This document shows positions 13,902-22,628 of a stretch of 45,480 bases of DNA, in pieces. Source of the stretch: a virus; IMG/VR virus record IMGVR_UViG_3300025647_000063, positions 1-45,480 of that record. The stretch is one strand, 5' to 3'. The notes under the pieces were generated by a model. It made no database searches, had not been told where the DNA came from, and saw only the letters and a list, made by a program, of their open reading frames with translations. Within the stretch, counting starts at the first letter, position 1; every line of letters starts with the position of its first letter. A program made the position numbers and the translations under genes.

Positions 13902-14329
13902 CGTTTTAATCCGTCTAAAAAATTGTTTATTATCGCTGTTACATCGTCAGCACATGAAGCAAACCAAGCTATACCACCGTATTTTCTAACAAACTCAATT
14001 GCCCTAAATTGTGCGGCCTCTCTTGAATCTTTAACGTTTGTTGCACGTCTGAGTGTTGCCGGTAATTTACCCATTGGTTTACATTCAATCATGCTAAAAA
14101 CAGCAACTTCTTTACCTACCATTTCAGGTGTAATTGTAAGGTTATAAAAACCAATAAAGTCACCCATTGCCATATTTTTCGCTAACTGTTCAGATTCATT
14201 ACCCAACCCAAACCGGATAAACCGGCCTGAATCGTTGTAACAGGCACCGTTATTGTTTCGCAACAAACGACACCCCATTTCCGAAGCACGTTCACGAATT
14301 TTCTGTGATGCTTCCTGTTCTGGTGTCAT
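13898..14329 (-). CDS. VRR-NUC domain nuclease (143 aa)
   Basis: A stand-alone VRR-NUC protein of the PD-(D/E)XK superfamily: E7 early, FSMIECKPMGKLPA carrying the E-x-K pair, and REAAQFRAIEFVRKYGGIAW at the end. Phage enzymes of this type cleave branched DNA such as Holliday junctions, clearing replication and recombination intermediates. It is typical next to DUF2800/DUF2815 genes in many phages. It overlaps its neighbours by 4 nt on both sides. Confidence 0.85.
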   Translation of the reverse strand: MTPEQEASQKIRERASEMGCRLLRNNNGACYNDSGRFIRFGLGNESEQLAKNMAMGDFIGFYNLTITPEMVGKEVAVFSMIECKPMGKLPATLRRATNVKDSREAAQFRAIEFVRKYGGIAWFASCADDVTAIINNFLDGLKR

Positions 14330-14442
14330 GCTGATAAACGTTTTTGCAATAATTGAGCATGATACTGTAGTCTCACTTCTTCGGGTTTACCACCAGATAA
14401 AGCAAAACTGATACACCACGTTAAATAAGAACGTTTACCCAT
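14326..14442 (-). CDS. Short conserved-position peptide (38 aa)
   Basis: A 38-codon frame begins MGKRSYLTWCISFALSGGK. It starts 2 nt after the DUF2815 stop and its TGA overlaps the VRR-NUC ATG (ATGA). The packing suggests a translated gene or a coupling peptide. No motif beyond a basic start and a hydrophobic centre. Confidence 0.5.
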   Translation of the reverse strand: MGKRSYLTWCISFALSGGKPEEVRLQYHAQLLQKRLSA

Positions 14443-14444
14443 GA

Positions 14445-15404
14445 CTACATACCTGGCATGACAGGGGGTTTAAGATATGCTTGCCCAGGCATAGCGGGTG
14501 CGGTTGTTGCCGCTGGAACACCAGGTAAACTCGGTACACCGGCTGTGGGCAATGCTGGTGCTGCCTGTTTGACTTCAACCGCGTAACCCTGTTCAACCAT
14601 CATTTCAATTGTCCAGCCTGACCCCGGTGCTAAAAACTGCTCCATGGTTGCACCTTTAGCAAGCGCTGTAACTTCATATACAGGTTTTACCGGTGCTGTG
14701 ACTGCTGGTGTTGCGGGTATAGCGGGTATAGCGGGTGCAACTGCAACACCTGGCATAGCGGGTGTTGCAAATGACTGACCTTCACCCACTTTACAATTAC
14801 TATCCGCAACTTTCATACCGGCGAAAGCCTGTTTAGCCGATTGCTGGTTAGAGCCACCACCTAGATTAGTATCATCGTAACATTTCATGACGTTCATCAA
14901 TTGAATAGCGATAATGTTCGACTTGGCTTTGTTGGTGTATGCCGATACTTCCAACTGTGCGCGACACCAGCAACCAGAATAAACCGAAGCGGGTGCAATA
15001 TCATTTTCGCCTGTGTGGTCTACGGTACCGACTGGCATAACGTTTTTAGCTGATAAAATCCACATACCAACAGATGATTCGTTTACATCACCAACGATTT
15101 TCATACCCTTGTCGTTTTTCTTCCAATCCTGGTCACCGTCTTTCCATTCAGGCGGGAATTGCACACTAGCACAAGCTGACTGAAAATCCATGCCCCACTG
15201 TTCCATACACACTTCATTCAGTGCTTGCATGATGTTAGTAACACCTGTTGAACCGGTACCAATAGTGGCGGGTAATGTACCAGTTTTGGGAAACATCATA
15301 CTAACCATGTATTTTGCATCATCGGCCGGTGTGTGTGCGTAAGGTTGCGCTAAATGAACATAAGAAGCGCGAAAGTAATCTGTGATAATTGTACGATTTG
15401 CCAT
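14445..15404 (-). CDS. DUF2815 ssDNA-binding protein with Pro-rich tail (319 aa)
   Basis: The N-terminal two-thirds match the DUF2815 pattern (ITDYFRASYVHLAQPY; YMVSMMFPKTGTLPAT; ASVYSGCWCRAQLEVSAYTN). DUF2815 is considered an OB-fold ssDNA-binding protein used with phage polymerases. From about residue 210 the protein is rich in Pro, Ala and Val repeats (PAIPAIPATPAV) and ends in MPG-containing segments, an unusually long disordered tail that could recruit partners. It is next to the DUF2800 nuclease, a standard pairing. Confidence 0.8.
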   Translation of the reverse strand: MANRTIITDYFRASYVHLAQPYAHTPADDAKYMVSMMFPKTGTLPATIGTGSTGVTNIMQALNEVCMEQWGMDFQSACASVQFPPEWKDGDQDWKKNDKGMKIVGDVNESSVGMWILSAKNVMPVGTVDHTGENDIAPASVYSGCWCRAQLEVSAYTNKAKSNIIAIQLMNVMKCYDDTNLGGGSNQQSAKQAFAGMKVADSNCKVGEGQSFATPAMPGVAVAPAIPAIPATPAVTAPVKPVYEVTALAKGATMEQFLAPGSGWTIEMMVEQGYAVEVKQAAPALPTAGVPSLPGVPAATTAPAMPGQAYLKPPVMPGM

Positions 15405-15419
15405 AATTAAATTTCCTGT

Positions 15420-16601
15420 TTATTTGTTTATTACGCTGCTGAATACACCAGCGGCACTAGGTTTTGAATCGGCCATGACAGCCGGTCGTTTATCCGATAA
15501 TCCTACCAATGTATAACCGGCTTCCGGTGTAACATAGTATTTATCTGCCAAATTTTTACCAATAATGGTTTTAATATCCGTCTTACCTTTCAACTTCATA
15601 TTGAATAGTTTTTCACGGTTAATACCACTTTCAACGGCTTCTTTAACCAAACCATCTTCATCTGAACAACTTGCACGAACTATACCTTTTACCAATTTTC
15701 GACCGGGTATTTTGTGACCTTTACGGGCCAGTTTAATAACCTGCTCTTTGACTGCTTCAAGGGTGTAAGTGATAACGTCAATTTCATTGTAAATAGCAAT
15801 CAACTGTTCAGCGTCACACGTTGCAATAGCTTGGTCAATTTGTAGTAACTGCAGTATATAAGTTAAACGGGTAGTACAATGACCACGCGCTCGACAATAT
15901 TTACAGTGCTTACCTGCCTGACGATGTTTAACACCTTCTAATGCTAACGAATGGGTGTAACGATAAACATCATGCCATGACTTTAATTCATCAACAGTAT
16001 ATGTTCTAACTCTAACCGGACCGTCAATGTGATCAACGTTGGGTTGTGCTATAAACGTAGTTAACCAATCAATTTGACCGTGTAAATTATAGGTGTCCAT
16101 TGTTGCCAAACCATAACCTACCGTTTGAGCATTACCGCGAATACTATTGGACCCGAAAACCATCTGTTCGTCTTCAACTTCAACAATACCGTATCCGTTT
16201 TTATAATCACCAACAATAAGTAAACGTTGTGAGCGAACAATAACAATACAATCAGATGTTCCCCACAATAACTTAGCGTCAATGCTGTGCATGTAAACTT
16301 TACCTTCGATGATTAATTCAGCATCGGGATAAATTCGCATTATTTCATTTACGTAATTTACGTAAACGTCACCGGCATGTGCATCATTTTCTTTGATGAC
16401 AATACCGTTAAACGTCATGCCGATCACATCTTCACATTTAATACCCATATTCAAAGCAAATTCAGTTGCTTCATGAACAGCGGTACCAAGTTCGGATTGA
16501 GGGTTGCTGGTATTAGCAAAACCCTCCTGCATTGCGGCACTTCCAGGACAAGCAATAATTCTGCTTTGTCCTGAATATCCGTGGGCACTATGCGCGGCCA
16601 T
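15420..16601 (-). CDS. DUF2800 Cas4/RecB-like nuclease (393 aa)
   Basis: Start at 16601 is chosen because it lies 2 nt after the preceding stop; earlier in-frame starts would overlap that gene. The protein has ASRIIACPGSA-like N-terminal context (SGQSRIIACPGSAAMQEG), the GTAVHEATEF segment, IVGDYKNGYG (D and K of the PD-(D/E)XK site) and a late cysteine cluster CKYCRARGHC for an iron-sulphur or zinc site. It probably trims DNA ends during recombination-linked replication. Confidence 0.85.
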   Translation of the reverse strand: MAAHSAHGYSGQSRIIACPGSAAMQEGFANTSNPQSELGTAVHEATEFALNMGIKCEDVIGMTFNGIVIKENDAHAGDVYVNYVNEIMRIYPDAELIIEGKVYMHSIDAKLLWGTSDCIVIVRSQRLLIVGDYKNGYGIVEVEDEQMVFGSNSIRGNAQTVGYGLATMDTYNLHGQIDWLTTFIAQPNVDHIDGPVRVRTYTVDELKSWHDVYRYTHSLALEGVKHRQAGKHCKYCRARGHCTTRLTYILQLLQIDQAIATCDAEQLIAIYNEIDVITYTLEAVKEQVIKLARKGHKIPGRKLVKGIVRASCSDEDGLVKEAVESGINREKLFNMKLKGKTDIKTIIGKNLADKYYVTPEAGYTLVGLSDKRPAVMADSKPSAAGVFSSVINK

Positions 16602-16603
16602 GA

Positions 16604-17551
16604 TTACTGACCCGCTTTCCATTTGGTTAACGTATCCAGCCAACCAGAAAAATCGGCCAAACATTCGGTAACATCACTATAATGAACACCATCGATTACT
16701 TGTGTATGGAATTTTTCAAACAGCTTTTTAATTCCATCCTCACAATAATCTTTGTGTTCGGCACCCATGAGGGTATGAATATCAGCAATACATTTAACAA
16801 CTTTTTCGTATTCTTCAACCAATTCACTAAAATATTCTAACGCTTCGGCATAACGATCACCACGTAACGAACCAAATGTAACCTGTTCACCGGGTTGTGC
16901 TGCATCGAATTCTTTAATCATAATCTCTTTGCAATCATCCCACGACAAACCAAATTTATCGGTAAGTAATTTAATATGCACAATACAAGCTTTACGTTGG
17001 TCAGCGTATTCATCAACAGGCTTTGATGCCGGTAAACCAGGCAACCCCGATGGTGTTGGTAATCCCGCTGCAACAGGTGGAGTATTAACCGCTGCTGGTG
17101 TGGAAGGTAAACCAGGTAACCCCGTTGGTGCTGATACGGCTGGTGTAACTGGTGTTTCTACCGTTCCGGTTAACGCTTTATTTTCAGCTTTAACTTGCTC
17201 AACAAAAGCGTCATCAAGTTTTTTCTTTAATCGCCACGCCTTACCACCTTTAACTAACTTAGATGCAATTTGTGTTTTAGTATCGGTGTGAATACGTGCA
17301 TCCCACGCAGTACCTTCATCATCTAAGTCGAATGTTTTTACCTCGGTTGTTGCGGTAGGTAATACCGGTGATTCTGTTACTACAGGTGTCATCACCCCTG
17401 CTGTTGCTGTAGGTAATACCGGTGTACCGGCAGTGGTAGGTGAATTCAATTCATGAATAATGTCATCGTTCATTGCTTGGACAACATTTTCTAATTTGGT
17501 TAGACCTAATATTGCACCACGAATGGCCGCAACGAGTTCAGATTTTTGCAT
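16604..17551 (-). CDS. WDxRIH-type phage protein with Pro/Gly-rich linkers (315 aa)
   Basis: Start at 17551 (MQKSEL) is preferred because AAAGGAAACAAGAAC gives a ribosome site. The protein begins with a helix, then Thr/Pro repeats (VLPTATAGVMTPVVTESP), the conserved AWDARIHTDTKTQIASKL block found in many phage replication operons, a second Pro/Gly/Leu linker (GLPTPSGLPGLPASKP) and a helical C-terminus. Function is not known; its place as first gene of the replication operon suggests a DNA-bound scaffold. Confidence 0.7.
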   Translation of the reverse strand: MQKSELVAAIRGAILGLTKLENVVQAMNDDIIHELNSPTTAGTPVLPTATAGVMTPVVTESPVLPTATTEVKTFDLDDEGTAWDARIHTDTKTQIASKLVKGGKAWRLKKKLDDAFVEQVKAENKALTGTVETPVTPAVSAPTGLPGLPSTPAAVNTPPVAAGLPTPSGLPGLPASKPVDEYADQRKACIVHIKLLTDKFGLSWDDCKEIMIKEFDAAQPGEQVTFGSLRGDRYAEALEYFSELVEEYEKVVKCIADIHTLMGAEHKDYCEDGIKKLFEKFHTQVIDGVHYSDVTECLADFSGWLDTLTKWKAGQ

Positions 17552-17605
17552 GTTCTTGTTTCCTTTAATTAGGTTAAAATAACTATTACTCAATCGAGTG
17601 AACAT

Positions 17606-17648
17606 AGCTTAAACCTATAAAAATAAATTTGCAAATTTTATTTTACAG
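17606..17648 (-). promoter_or_regulatory. Upstream element of the leftward replication operon
   Basis: CTGTAAAATAAAATTTG on the minus strand (17632-17648) is identical to 11144-11160. Possible -35 TTGCAA (17629-17634) and a poor -10 TAAGCT (17606-17611) follow at 17-bp spacing. Drives 11150-17551. Confidence 0.5.
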
Positions 17649-17657
17649 AATTATAGT
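17629..17657 (+). promoter_or_regulatory. Rightward promoter of the helicase-polymerase operon
   Basis: TTGCAA (17629-17634), 17-bp spacer, TATAGT (17652-17657). The palindromic TTGCAA serves as a possible -35 box for the leftward side as well, so the two replication operons start back to back. Confidence 0.6.
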
Positions 17658-17689
17658 TGTATCACTGAATAAAATTAAAGGCGGGAAAT

Positions 17690-17890
17690 ATGTCACTGTT
17701 TAGAATTAAATCACAATGGTTAAGCGGTTTATTATATGCCGAAAGTTTAGCACAACAAGGTAAAAGCAATGATGAAATTAATCATGAAATCGATATGCAC
17801 ATATTTGGTAATCCTGACGATTTTGACCGTGGTGCTATGGATTATACACATCACATGAAACGACTTGCCGAAGTTGGGTTAGCCGAATGA
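17690..17890 (+). CDS. Hypothetical protein (66 aa)
   Basis: First gene of the rightward replication operon. Helical: SQWLSGLLYAESLAQQGKSN and a histidine-rich segment (MDYTHHMKRLAEVG). The ribosome site is AGGCGGGAAAT. No family recognised. May be a small replication accessory or helicase partner by position. Confidence 0.6.
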   Translation: MSLFRIKSQWLSGLLYAESLAQQGKSNDEINHEIDMHIFGNPDDFDRGAMDYTHHMKRLAEVGLAE

Positions 17891-17929
17891 ATGTATTAAG
17901 TTTGTTTGATGGTAATAAGGGATAATGGA

Positions 17930-19660
17930 ATGCCTAAAATAACCAAACCGCATGATTACCAAGATGACGTTATAAACAACGTTTTCAAAACCTGGTCACC
18001 GGATTTATTGAATATTTGTTTAGTCGCACCAACAGGCGCCGGTAAAACTGTAATCATGGCCTTTACAGCTAAACGTTATATTCAATCTAACCCAAATAAA
18101 TTTGTGCTGGTGTTTGCTCACCGTGATGTTTTATTAAGTCAGATTTCACTTGCTTTCGGTTCGATTGGTTTACCACACCGTATGATTTGTAGTCGGGCAA
18201 CTGAATTGATGATAAGTAACTCCCACTTAGAAGAATTCGGGGAGTCGTATTTGTCCGATAAATCTAAGATAATTATCGTCAGTGTACCAACCTGGATAAA
18301 GCGCGATTCATCATCATTAATACCGCTGGTTGGTTTATGGATGCAAGACGAATTCCATCACTGTTTGCGCGATAATATGTGGGGTAAATCCATTGAAAAA
18401 TTTGGTATACCAACTAACGATGAACCTGATTTAATACCCGCTATCGGTCTTGGTGTGACAGCTACACCGCTTCGTGCTGACGGTCGCGGTTTGGGTCGTC
18501 ATGCTGACGGTTTGGCTGATACCATCATCAAAACCCCTGGTATGGGTGAACTAATACAAATGGGTAGACTAAGTAATTATAAGGTTTACGCACCACCAGC
18601 AACGATAGATTTGACCGGTGTAAACATTACAGCTTCGGGTGATTATAACCAACAGAAACTAGCTAAGGCCACGGATAAAAAATCAATCACCGGCAAAGCT
18701 GTTGAACATTATTTGATGTTAGGTCGTGGTAAACAGGGTATTGTTTTTGCTGCCAGTATTAAACATTCCGACCACGTTGCTGCTGATTTTCGTGACGCCG
18801 GTATTACCGCTGTATCACTATCAAGTAAAACTAATGCTGCAGTTAGACAAGCTGAAATCCGTAAGTTTAGGCAGGGTAGAACCCAACTGCTTATTAATTA
18901 CGATCTGTTTGGTGAAGGGTTCGACGTTCCCGCTGTAGAAATTGTGATTATGTTACGCAAAACATTATCCTACTCACTGTTTAAACAGATGTTTGGTCGT
19001 TGTTTGCGTGTACTGGACGGTAAGCCGTTTGGTATTTTGTTGGATCATGTTGGTAATGTGGCTGAACATATATTACCGGGCAAACATTTGCATGAAGATC
19101 CCGAATGGACCCTAGACCGTCAAACTAAAAAGTCATCCAGTAAAAAGGGTGATATTTTAATGCGTATTTGTCCACAATGCTTTTATTACTACGCGCCACC
19201 AACCAACAATATTAAATCGTTTGTTTGTCCTGATTGCGGTCACAGTGAATCAGACAATGAACGTAACGCAACACAAAAAGAAATCCAAATCAAAGACGGG
19301 GTATTAGTAGAGTTTGATACCGGATTTTTTAAAGAAGTAATGGAAAAAATAGCCAAGGTGGATACCCCTGTTGACGTATTTAAGCGAAAAATGAGGAATG
19401 CCCCACCTGTTGTTATACATAGTGCTACAAATAAGCACATAGCACGACAAGAGGCACAAAAAACGTTACGTGAGTGGATTATTCATTGGTGTAACGAAGT
19501 TGGTTTATATAAGGGTTTAGACGTGTCTGTTACTCAATCTGAATTCAACCGGTGCTTTGGTACCGATGTGTTTACAGCACAAGCAATGGGCGCAAATGCA
19601 GCAAACGACTTGACCGATAAAATCAAGTTACATTTAATAGAATACCGTTTATTCGGTTAA
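17930..19660 (+). CDS. Superfamily 2 DEAD/DEAH helicase (576 aa)
   Basis: Start at 17930 (MPKITKPHDYQDD) is preferred over the earlier in-frame ATG/TTG because AAGGGATAATGGA lies at the right distance. Motifs in order: Q-like PHDYQ, Walker A APTGAGKT (about residues 33-40), DEFHH (near 141), GVTATPLRADG (motif III), a C-terminal FGEGFDVPAVE and MFGRCLRV (motifs V and VI). A zinc ribbon (CPQC ... CPDCG, about 413-445) follows. It resembles RadD/UvsW-type phage helicases that restart or remodel forks. Confidence 0.9.
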   Translation: MPKITKPHDYQDDVINNVFKTWSPDLLNICLVAPTGAGKTVIMAFTAKRYIQSNPNKFVLVFAHRDVLLSQISLAFGSIGLPHRMICSRATELMISNSHLEEFGESYLSDKSKIIIVSVPTWIKRDSSSLIPLVGLWMQDEFHHCLRDNMWGKSIEKFGIPTNDEPDLIPAIGLGVTATPLRADGRGLGRHADGLADTIIKTPGMGELIQMGRLSNYKVYAPPATIDLTGVNITASGDYNQQKLAKATDKKSITGKAVEHYLMLGRGKQGIVFAASIKHSDHVAADFRDAGITAVSLSSKTNAAVRQAEIRKFRQGRTQLLINYDLFGEGFDVPAVEIVIMLRKTLSYSLFKQMFGRCLRVLDGKPFGILLDHVGNVAEHILPGKHLHEDPEWTLDRQTKKSSSKKGDILMRICPQCFYYYAPPTNNIKSFVCPDCGHSESDNERNATQKEIQIKDGVLVEFDTGFFKEVMEKIAKVDTPVDVFKRKMRNAPPVVIHSATNKHIARQEAQKTLREWIIHWCNEVGLYKGLDVSVTQSEFNRCFGTDVFTAQAMGANAANDLTDKIKLHLIEYRLFG

Positions 19661-19669
19661 GGGGTTACT

Positions 19670-19957
19670 GTGAAATTTATAATATTACTGTGTGTGTTAA
19701 TTACCGGTTGTGCATCACCTACTTATGTAAAAGTAGGAACCGGTTATAAAGTAAATGAAACCAACATTGATTGGAAAGATGGAAGCAAAAGCGATCCTGT
19801 TGTTGCCCGTATAGAAGTATTTAAAAAATCGGGTGCTGTAACGTATGGGGTTTCGCATTCTAGCCAATGGTTCCAGGGGTGGCCGGTAAACAATGAATTG
19901 GAATACGCTAAAACTGAGGTATTCATTGATTATACTTTTACGATAGGGGGTAAATAA
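19670..19957 (+). CDS. Small lipoprotein (95 aa)
   Basis: Starts with GTG after GGGG. The signal sequence MKFIILLCVLITGCASP has a clear lipobox (ITGC); the mature protein would be lipid-anchored at Cys15. The mature part is strand-rich (KVGTGYKVNETNI; FIDYTFTIGG). A lipoprotein inside a replication operon is odd. It could block receptor or exclude superinfection, as other phage lipoproteins do (inference), or act in lysis. Confidence 0.75.
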   Translation: MKFIILLCVLITGCASPTYVKVGTGYKVNETNIDWKDGSKSDPVVARIEVFKKSGAVTYGVSHSSQWFQGWPVNNELEYAKTEVFIDYTFTIGGK

Positions 19958-19958
19958 T

Positions 19959-20186
19959 ATGCTTGCTTTTTTTATGGGTTTAACGCTCTTAACTATAATG
20001 TTTAGTCTTGGTGGTATCGTTGTTGGGATTCATATTTCGACTAAGTTATGGGGGTTAAGTGAGTCATCCGAACCATTATGGTTTAAACAATTTATGAACA
20101 AATTTAGTAAAGGTTTATTCTATTCATTTGGGTTTTTTGTAATTGAAATTATGATTTTAATTGTAATTGGAGTTAAGGGACTATGA
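19959..20186 (+). CDS. Two-helix membrane protein (75 aa)
   Basis: Two hydrophobic segments are clear: MLAFFMGLTLLTIMFSLGG and GLFYSFGFFVIEIMILIVIG, with a basic loop between (KLWGLSESSEPLWFKQF). Its size and topology fit a small holin or an inner-membrane accessory. Starts 1 nt after the lipoprotein gene, so the two probably act together at the envelope. No direct evidence for lysis. Confidence 0.7.
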   Translation: MLAFFMGLTLLTIMFSLGGIVVGIHISTKLWGLSESSEPLWFKQFMNKFSKGLFYSFGFFVIEIMILIVIGVKGL

Positions 20187-20359
20187 GCGAACAAATATAC
20201 GCGCAACGTGGAACAAATCAACGGGTGACAGTTAATGCGATCCATCGTGATAGTAACGGTGCCAGAATTTATTTTACCAACGATAAAGGTGTGACTAACC
20301 ACCTCGGATTAAATAAGTTCAAGAAAACGCATTACCACCTTAGCGGTCCGGTGGTGTGA
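20183..20359 (+). CDS. Small protein (58 aa)
   Basis: The ATG overlaps the upstream stop (ATGA, 20183-20186). The protein is mostly beta-strand, with basic and histidine residues (TNQRVTVNAIHRDSNGARIY; KTHYHLSGPVV). The tight fit between the membrane protein and the RMF-like gene (1 nt away) supports translation. No family recognised. Confidence 0.6.
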   Translation: MSEQIYAQRGTNQRVTVNAIHRDSNGARIYFTNDKGVTNHLGLNKFKKTHYHLSGPVV

Positions 20360-20360
20360 T

Positions 20361-20573
20361 ATGTCAGAACGTATTAGAAATGTATGTGTGGCATACACCA
20401 AAGGCACGAAAGCTGCCAAAAAGCATGGTAAACACATCGACCGCGCAAATTGCCCTTATGGTGAAACCAAGATTGAGTTAAAGCATTGGTGGCATGGTGG
20501 ATATTACGACCAGTTAAACAATAACACCGATACCACTTTATTAATTAATTCGGATGAACCAAGTGACGAATAA
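20361..20573 (+). CDS. RMF-like protein (70 aa)
   Basis: Residues 11-52 follow the ribosome modulation factor pattern: a Tyr/Ala/Gly-containing helix (GTKAAKKHGK), CPY (31-33), then HWWHGGY at the place of RMF's WLGGW. RMF pairs 70S ribosomes into inactive 100S dimers. Here it is shorter of basic residues at the start and has an acidic tail (DEPSDE). It may tune host translation during phage DNA synthesis or bind polymerase. Coupled to the polymerase by a 20-nt overlap. Confidence 0.55.
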   Translation: MSERIRNVCVAYTKGTKAAKKHGKHIDRANCPYGETKIELKHWWHGGYYDQLNNNTDTTLLINSDEPSDE

Positions 20574-22626
20574 AACAAATTTATCAGTGTACGATTTAGA
20601 ATCCTGGCCTAATTATTTTAGTGCTGCGTTTTATGATATGGATAACCAACAAGTTTTATTCTTCGAGGTGTCCTGGCGTAGAAATGATTTACCGGCATTA
20701 CGTCATCACCTAAACGCATACCGTGAACAAGGTATTCGAATGGTTGGTTTCAACAATGATGCTTATGACTATTCGGTATTGCATCCTGTAATGACTGACG
20801 AAAATATCAGAAACGCTTATGATATTTATTTGGTTAATGAACGGATCATAAATACACCATGGGAAAGACGATTCGATAACAACATTCCAGATTGGAAAAA
20901 GCTTATCGTACAAATTGACCTAATGAAAATTCATCATTTTGACAACCTTGCAAAAGCAACATCATTGAAAAAGATTGAATTTGCTATGCGCTCACCAACA
21001 TTAGAGGATTTACCCTATCCACCGGGAATACCACTGGAAGAAACCGACCATGTTGCCGACACCGTAATGAACTATAACGTGCATGACATTATGAGGACCG
21101 TGGATTTTCTAATTATATCGTTACCGGCGTTAGAATTTAGAGACGTGATGACAGAAAAATACGGGATGAATTTCACCAACTTTAACGATACTAAGATTGG
21201 TAAAAAGTATTTCGTAAAACAGTTAGAGGCTGCAGGGGTCGAGTGTTACGGTCCTAATGGTGCGCGTCAAACGTGGCGGGATAGTATTCATCTTGGTAGT
21301 CTAATATTGCCGTACATTCAGTTTGAGCGTTACGAGTTTAACCAGGTGTTGCGAATACTCCATGAAACGACCATACAAGAGACTAAGGGTGCGTTTTCCA
21401 CATCGGCTGTAGTTGATGGGTTTAGCTTTGATTTCGCGTTAGGCGGCATCCACGGAAGTCTAAGCGGGGTTAATGTTCATAGTGATGACGAATTCATTAT
21501 GATTGATGCTGACGTTGCGAGTTATTACCCGAACGTTGCTATTAAAAACCGGATATTCCCCGAACACCTTTCATCTGTATTTTGTGATGTTTACGATGAT
21601 GTATTTGAACAACGTAAAAAGTACGACAAGAAAACGGTTGAAAACAAGGCAATGAAACTGGCCCTTAATGGTGTTTACGGTGACAGCAACAGTAAATTTA
21701 GCCCGTTCTATGACCCTGCATACACCATGGCTACCACAATTAATGGTCAGTTGATGTTATGTATGTTGGCCGAACAATTAATGAAAATACCACAATTGCA
21801 GATGATACAGATCAACACTGACGGTCTTACGGTCCGGTTTCCACGTCAATACAAATTTCACTATGATGCCTTGTGCGATTGGTGGCAAAAGCTCACTTGT
21901 TTAACACTTGAATTTGTCAATTATAAATCGATGTATATTCGTGATGTTAATAATTACATTGCGGTACCGGTTGACAAACCAATCAAGTACAAAGGCGTTT
22001 ACGTACCATTCGGCGCCCATGAGGACCATGACGATTCTTTAGAGTGGCACAAGAACCATTCTATGCTTATCGTCAAAAAAGCTGCTGTAGCGGCAATACT
22101 GGAAGGAATACCCGTAAGGAAATTTATCACTGAACACAAAGACATTTATGATTTCTTTAGTTTAGCCAAGGTAGCTAGGACCGAAAGTTTACAATTGCTA
22201 CACGATGTTAAATGGGATGGTGTTGTAATTTACCGCGACCAGGTTTATCAAGATTTACAAAAAACATCACGATACCTGGTGACTAACTCCGGTCATAAGT
22301 TAGTTAAGATTATGAAACCACTGGTTAGAAAAACCAAAATAGTGCAGATGTATTTACCCGGCTGGGTAAGTAAAAAAATCACAGGCCACAATAAGAATAT
22401 AAGTGTTGAAACCGAACACGAATACAACAACGCTTACTTACTTGGTTATCGTACAAAAGACGGGGGGTCGTATCGCAGAGGACCGAATAGAGTAATGGAA
22501 ATAGAAGCTGACCGTATGTGTACTATTTACAATACTGTTGTTGATGGTGCTGTATATGATATTGATTATAACTATTACATTGATGAAGCTGAAAAGCTGG
22601 TCAATGGTGTTATGGGGATTAAATAG
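20554..22626 (+). CDS. Family B DNA polymerase (690 aa)
   Basis: Exonuclease domain: SVYDLESW (Exo I, D14 and E16), MVGFNNDAYDYSVL (Exo II) and YNVHDIMRT (Exo III). Polymerase motif A DADVASYYPN (near 317), motif B KLALNGVYGD (near 368) and motif C QINTDGLTV (near 421). Motif C has NTDG in place of the usual DTDS, so the first Asp is replaced but the second, catalytic, one remains. Length is short for the family. It replicates the phage genome with the SSB, helicase and primase encoded nearby. Confidence 0.9.
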   Translation: MNQVTNKTNLSVYDLESWPNYFSAAFYDMDNQQVLFFEVSWRRNDLPALRHHLNAYREQGIRMVGFNNDAYDYSVLHPVMTDENIRNAYDIYLVNERIINTPWERRFDNNIPDWKKLIVQIDLMKIHHFDNLAKATSLKKIEFAMRSPTLEDLPYPPGIPLEETDHVADTVMNYNVHDIMRTVDFLIISLPALEFRDVMTEKYGMNFTNFNDTKIGKKYFVKQLEAAGVECYGPNGARQTWRDSIHLGSLILPYIQFERYEFNQVLRILHETTIQETKGAFSTSAVVDGFSFDFALGGIHGSLSGVNVHSDDEFIMIDADVASYYPNVAIKNRIFPEHLSSVFCDVYDDVFEQRKKYDKKTVENKAMKLALNGVYGDSNSKFSPFYDPAYTMATTINGQLMLCMLAEQLMKIPQLQMIQINTDGLTVRFPRQYKFHYDALCDWWQKLTCLTLEFVNYKSMYIRDVNNYIAVPVDKPIKYKGVYVPFGAHEDHDDSLEWHKNHSMLIVKKAAVAAILEGIPVRKFITEHKDIYDFFSLAKVARTESLQLLHDVKWDGVVIYRDQVYQDLQKTSRYLVTNSGHKLVKIMKPLVRKTKIVQMYLPGWVSKKITGHNKNISVETEHEYNNAYLLGYRTKDGGSYRRGPNRVMEIEADRMCTIYNTVVDGAVYDIDYNYYIDEAEKLVNGVMGIK

Positions 22627-22628
22627 TA

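Noticed and set aside
15420-16601. Cas4 of a CRISPR system
   Set aside because: The protein fits the phage DUF2800 group beside DUF2815; no other cas genes or repeats are present.
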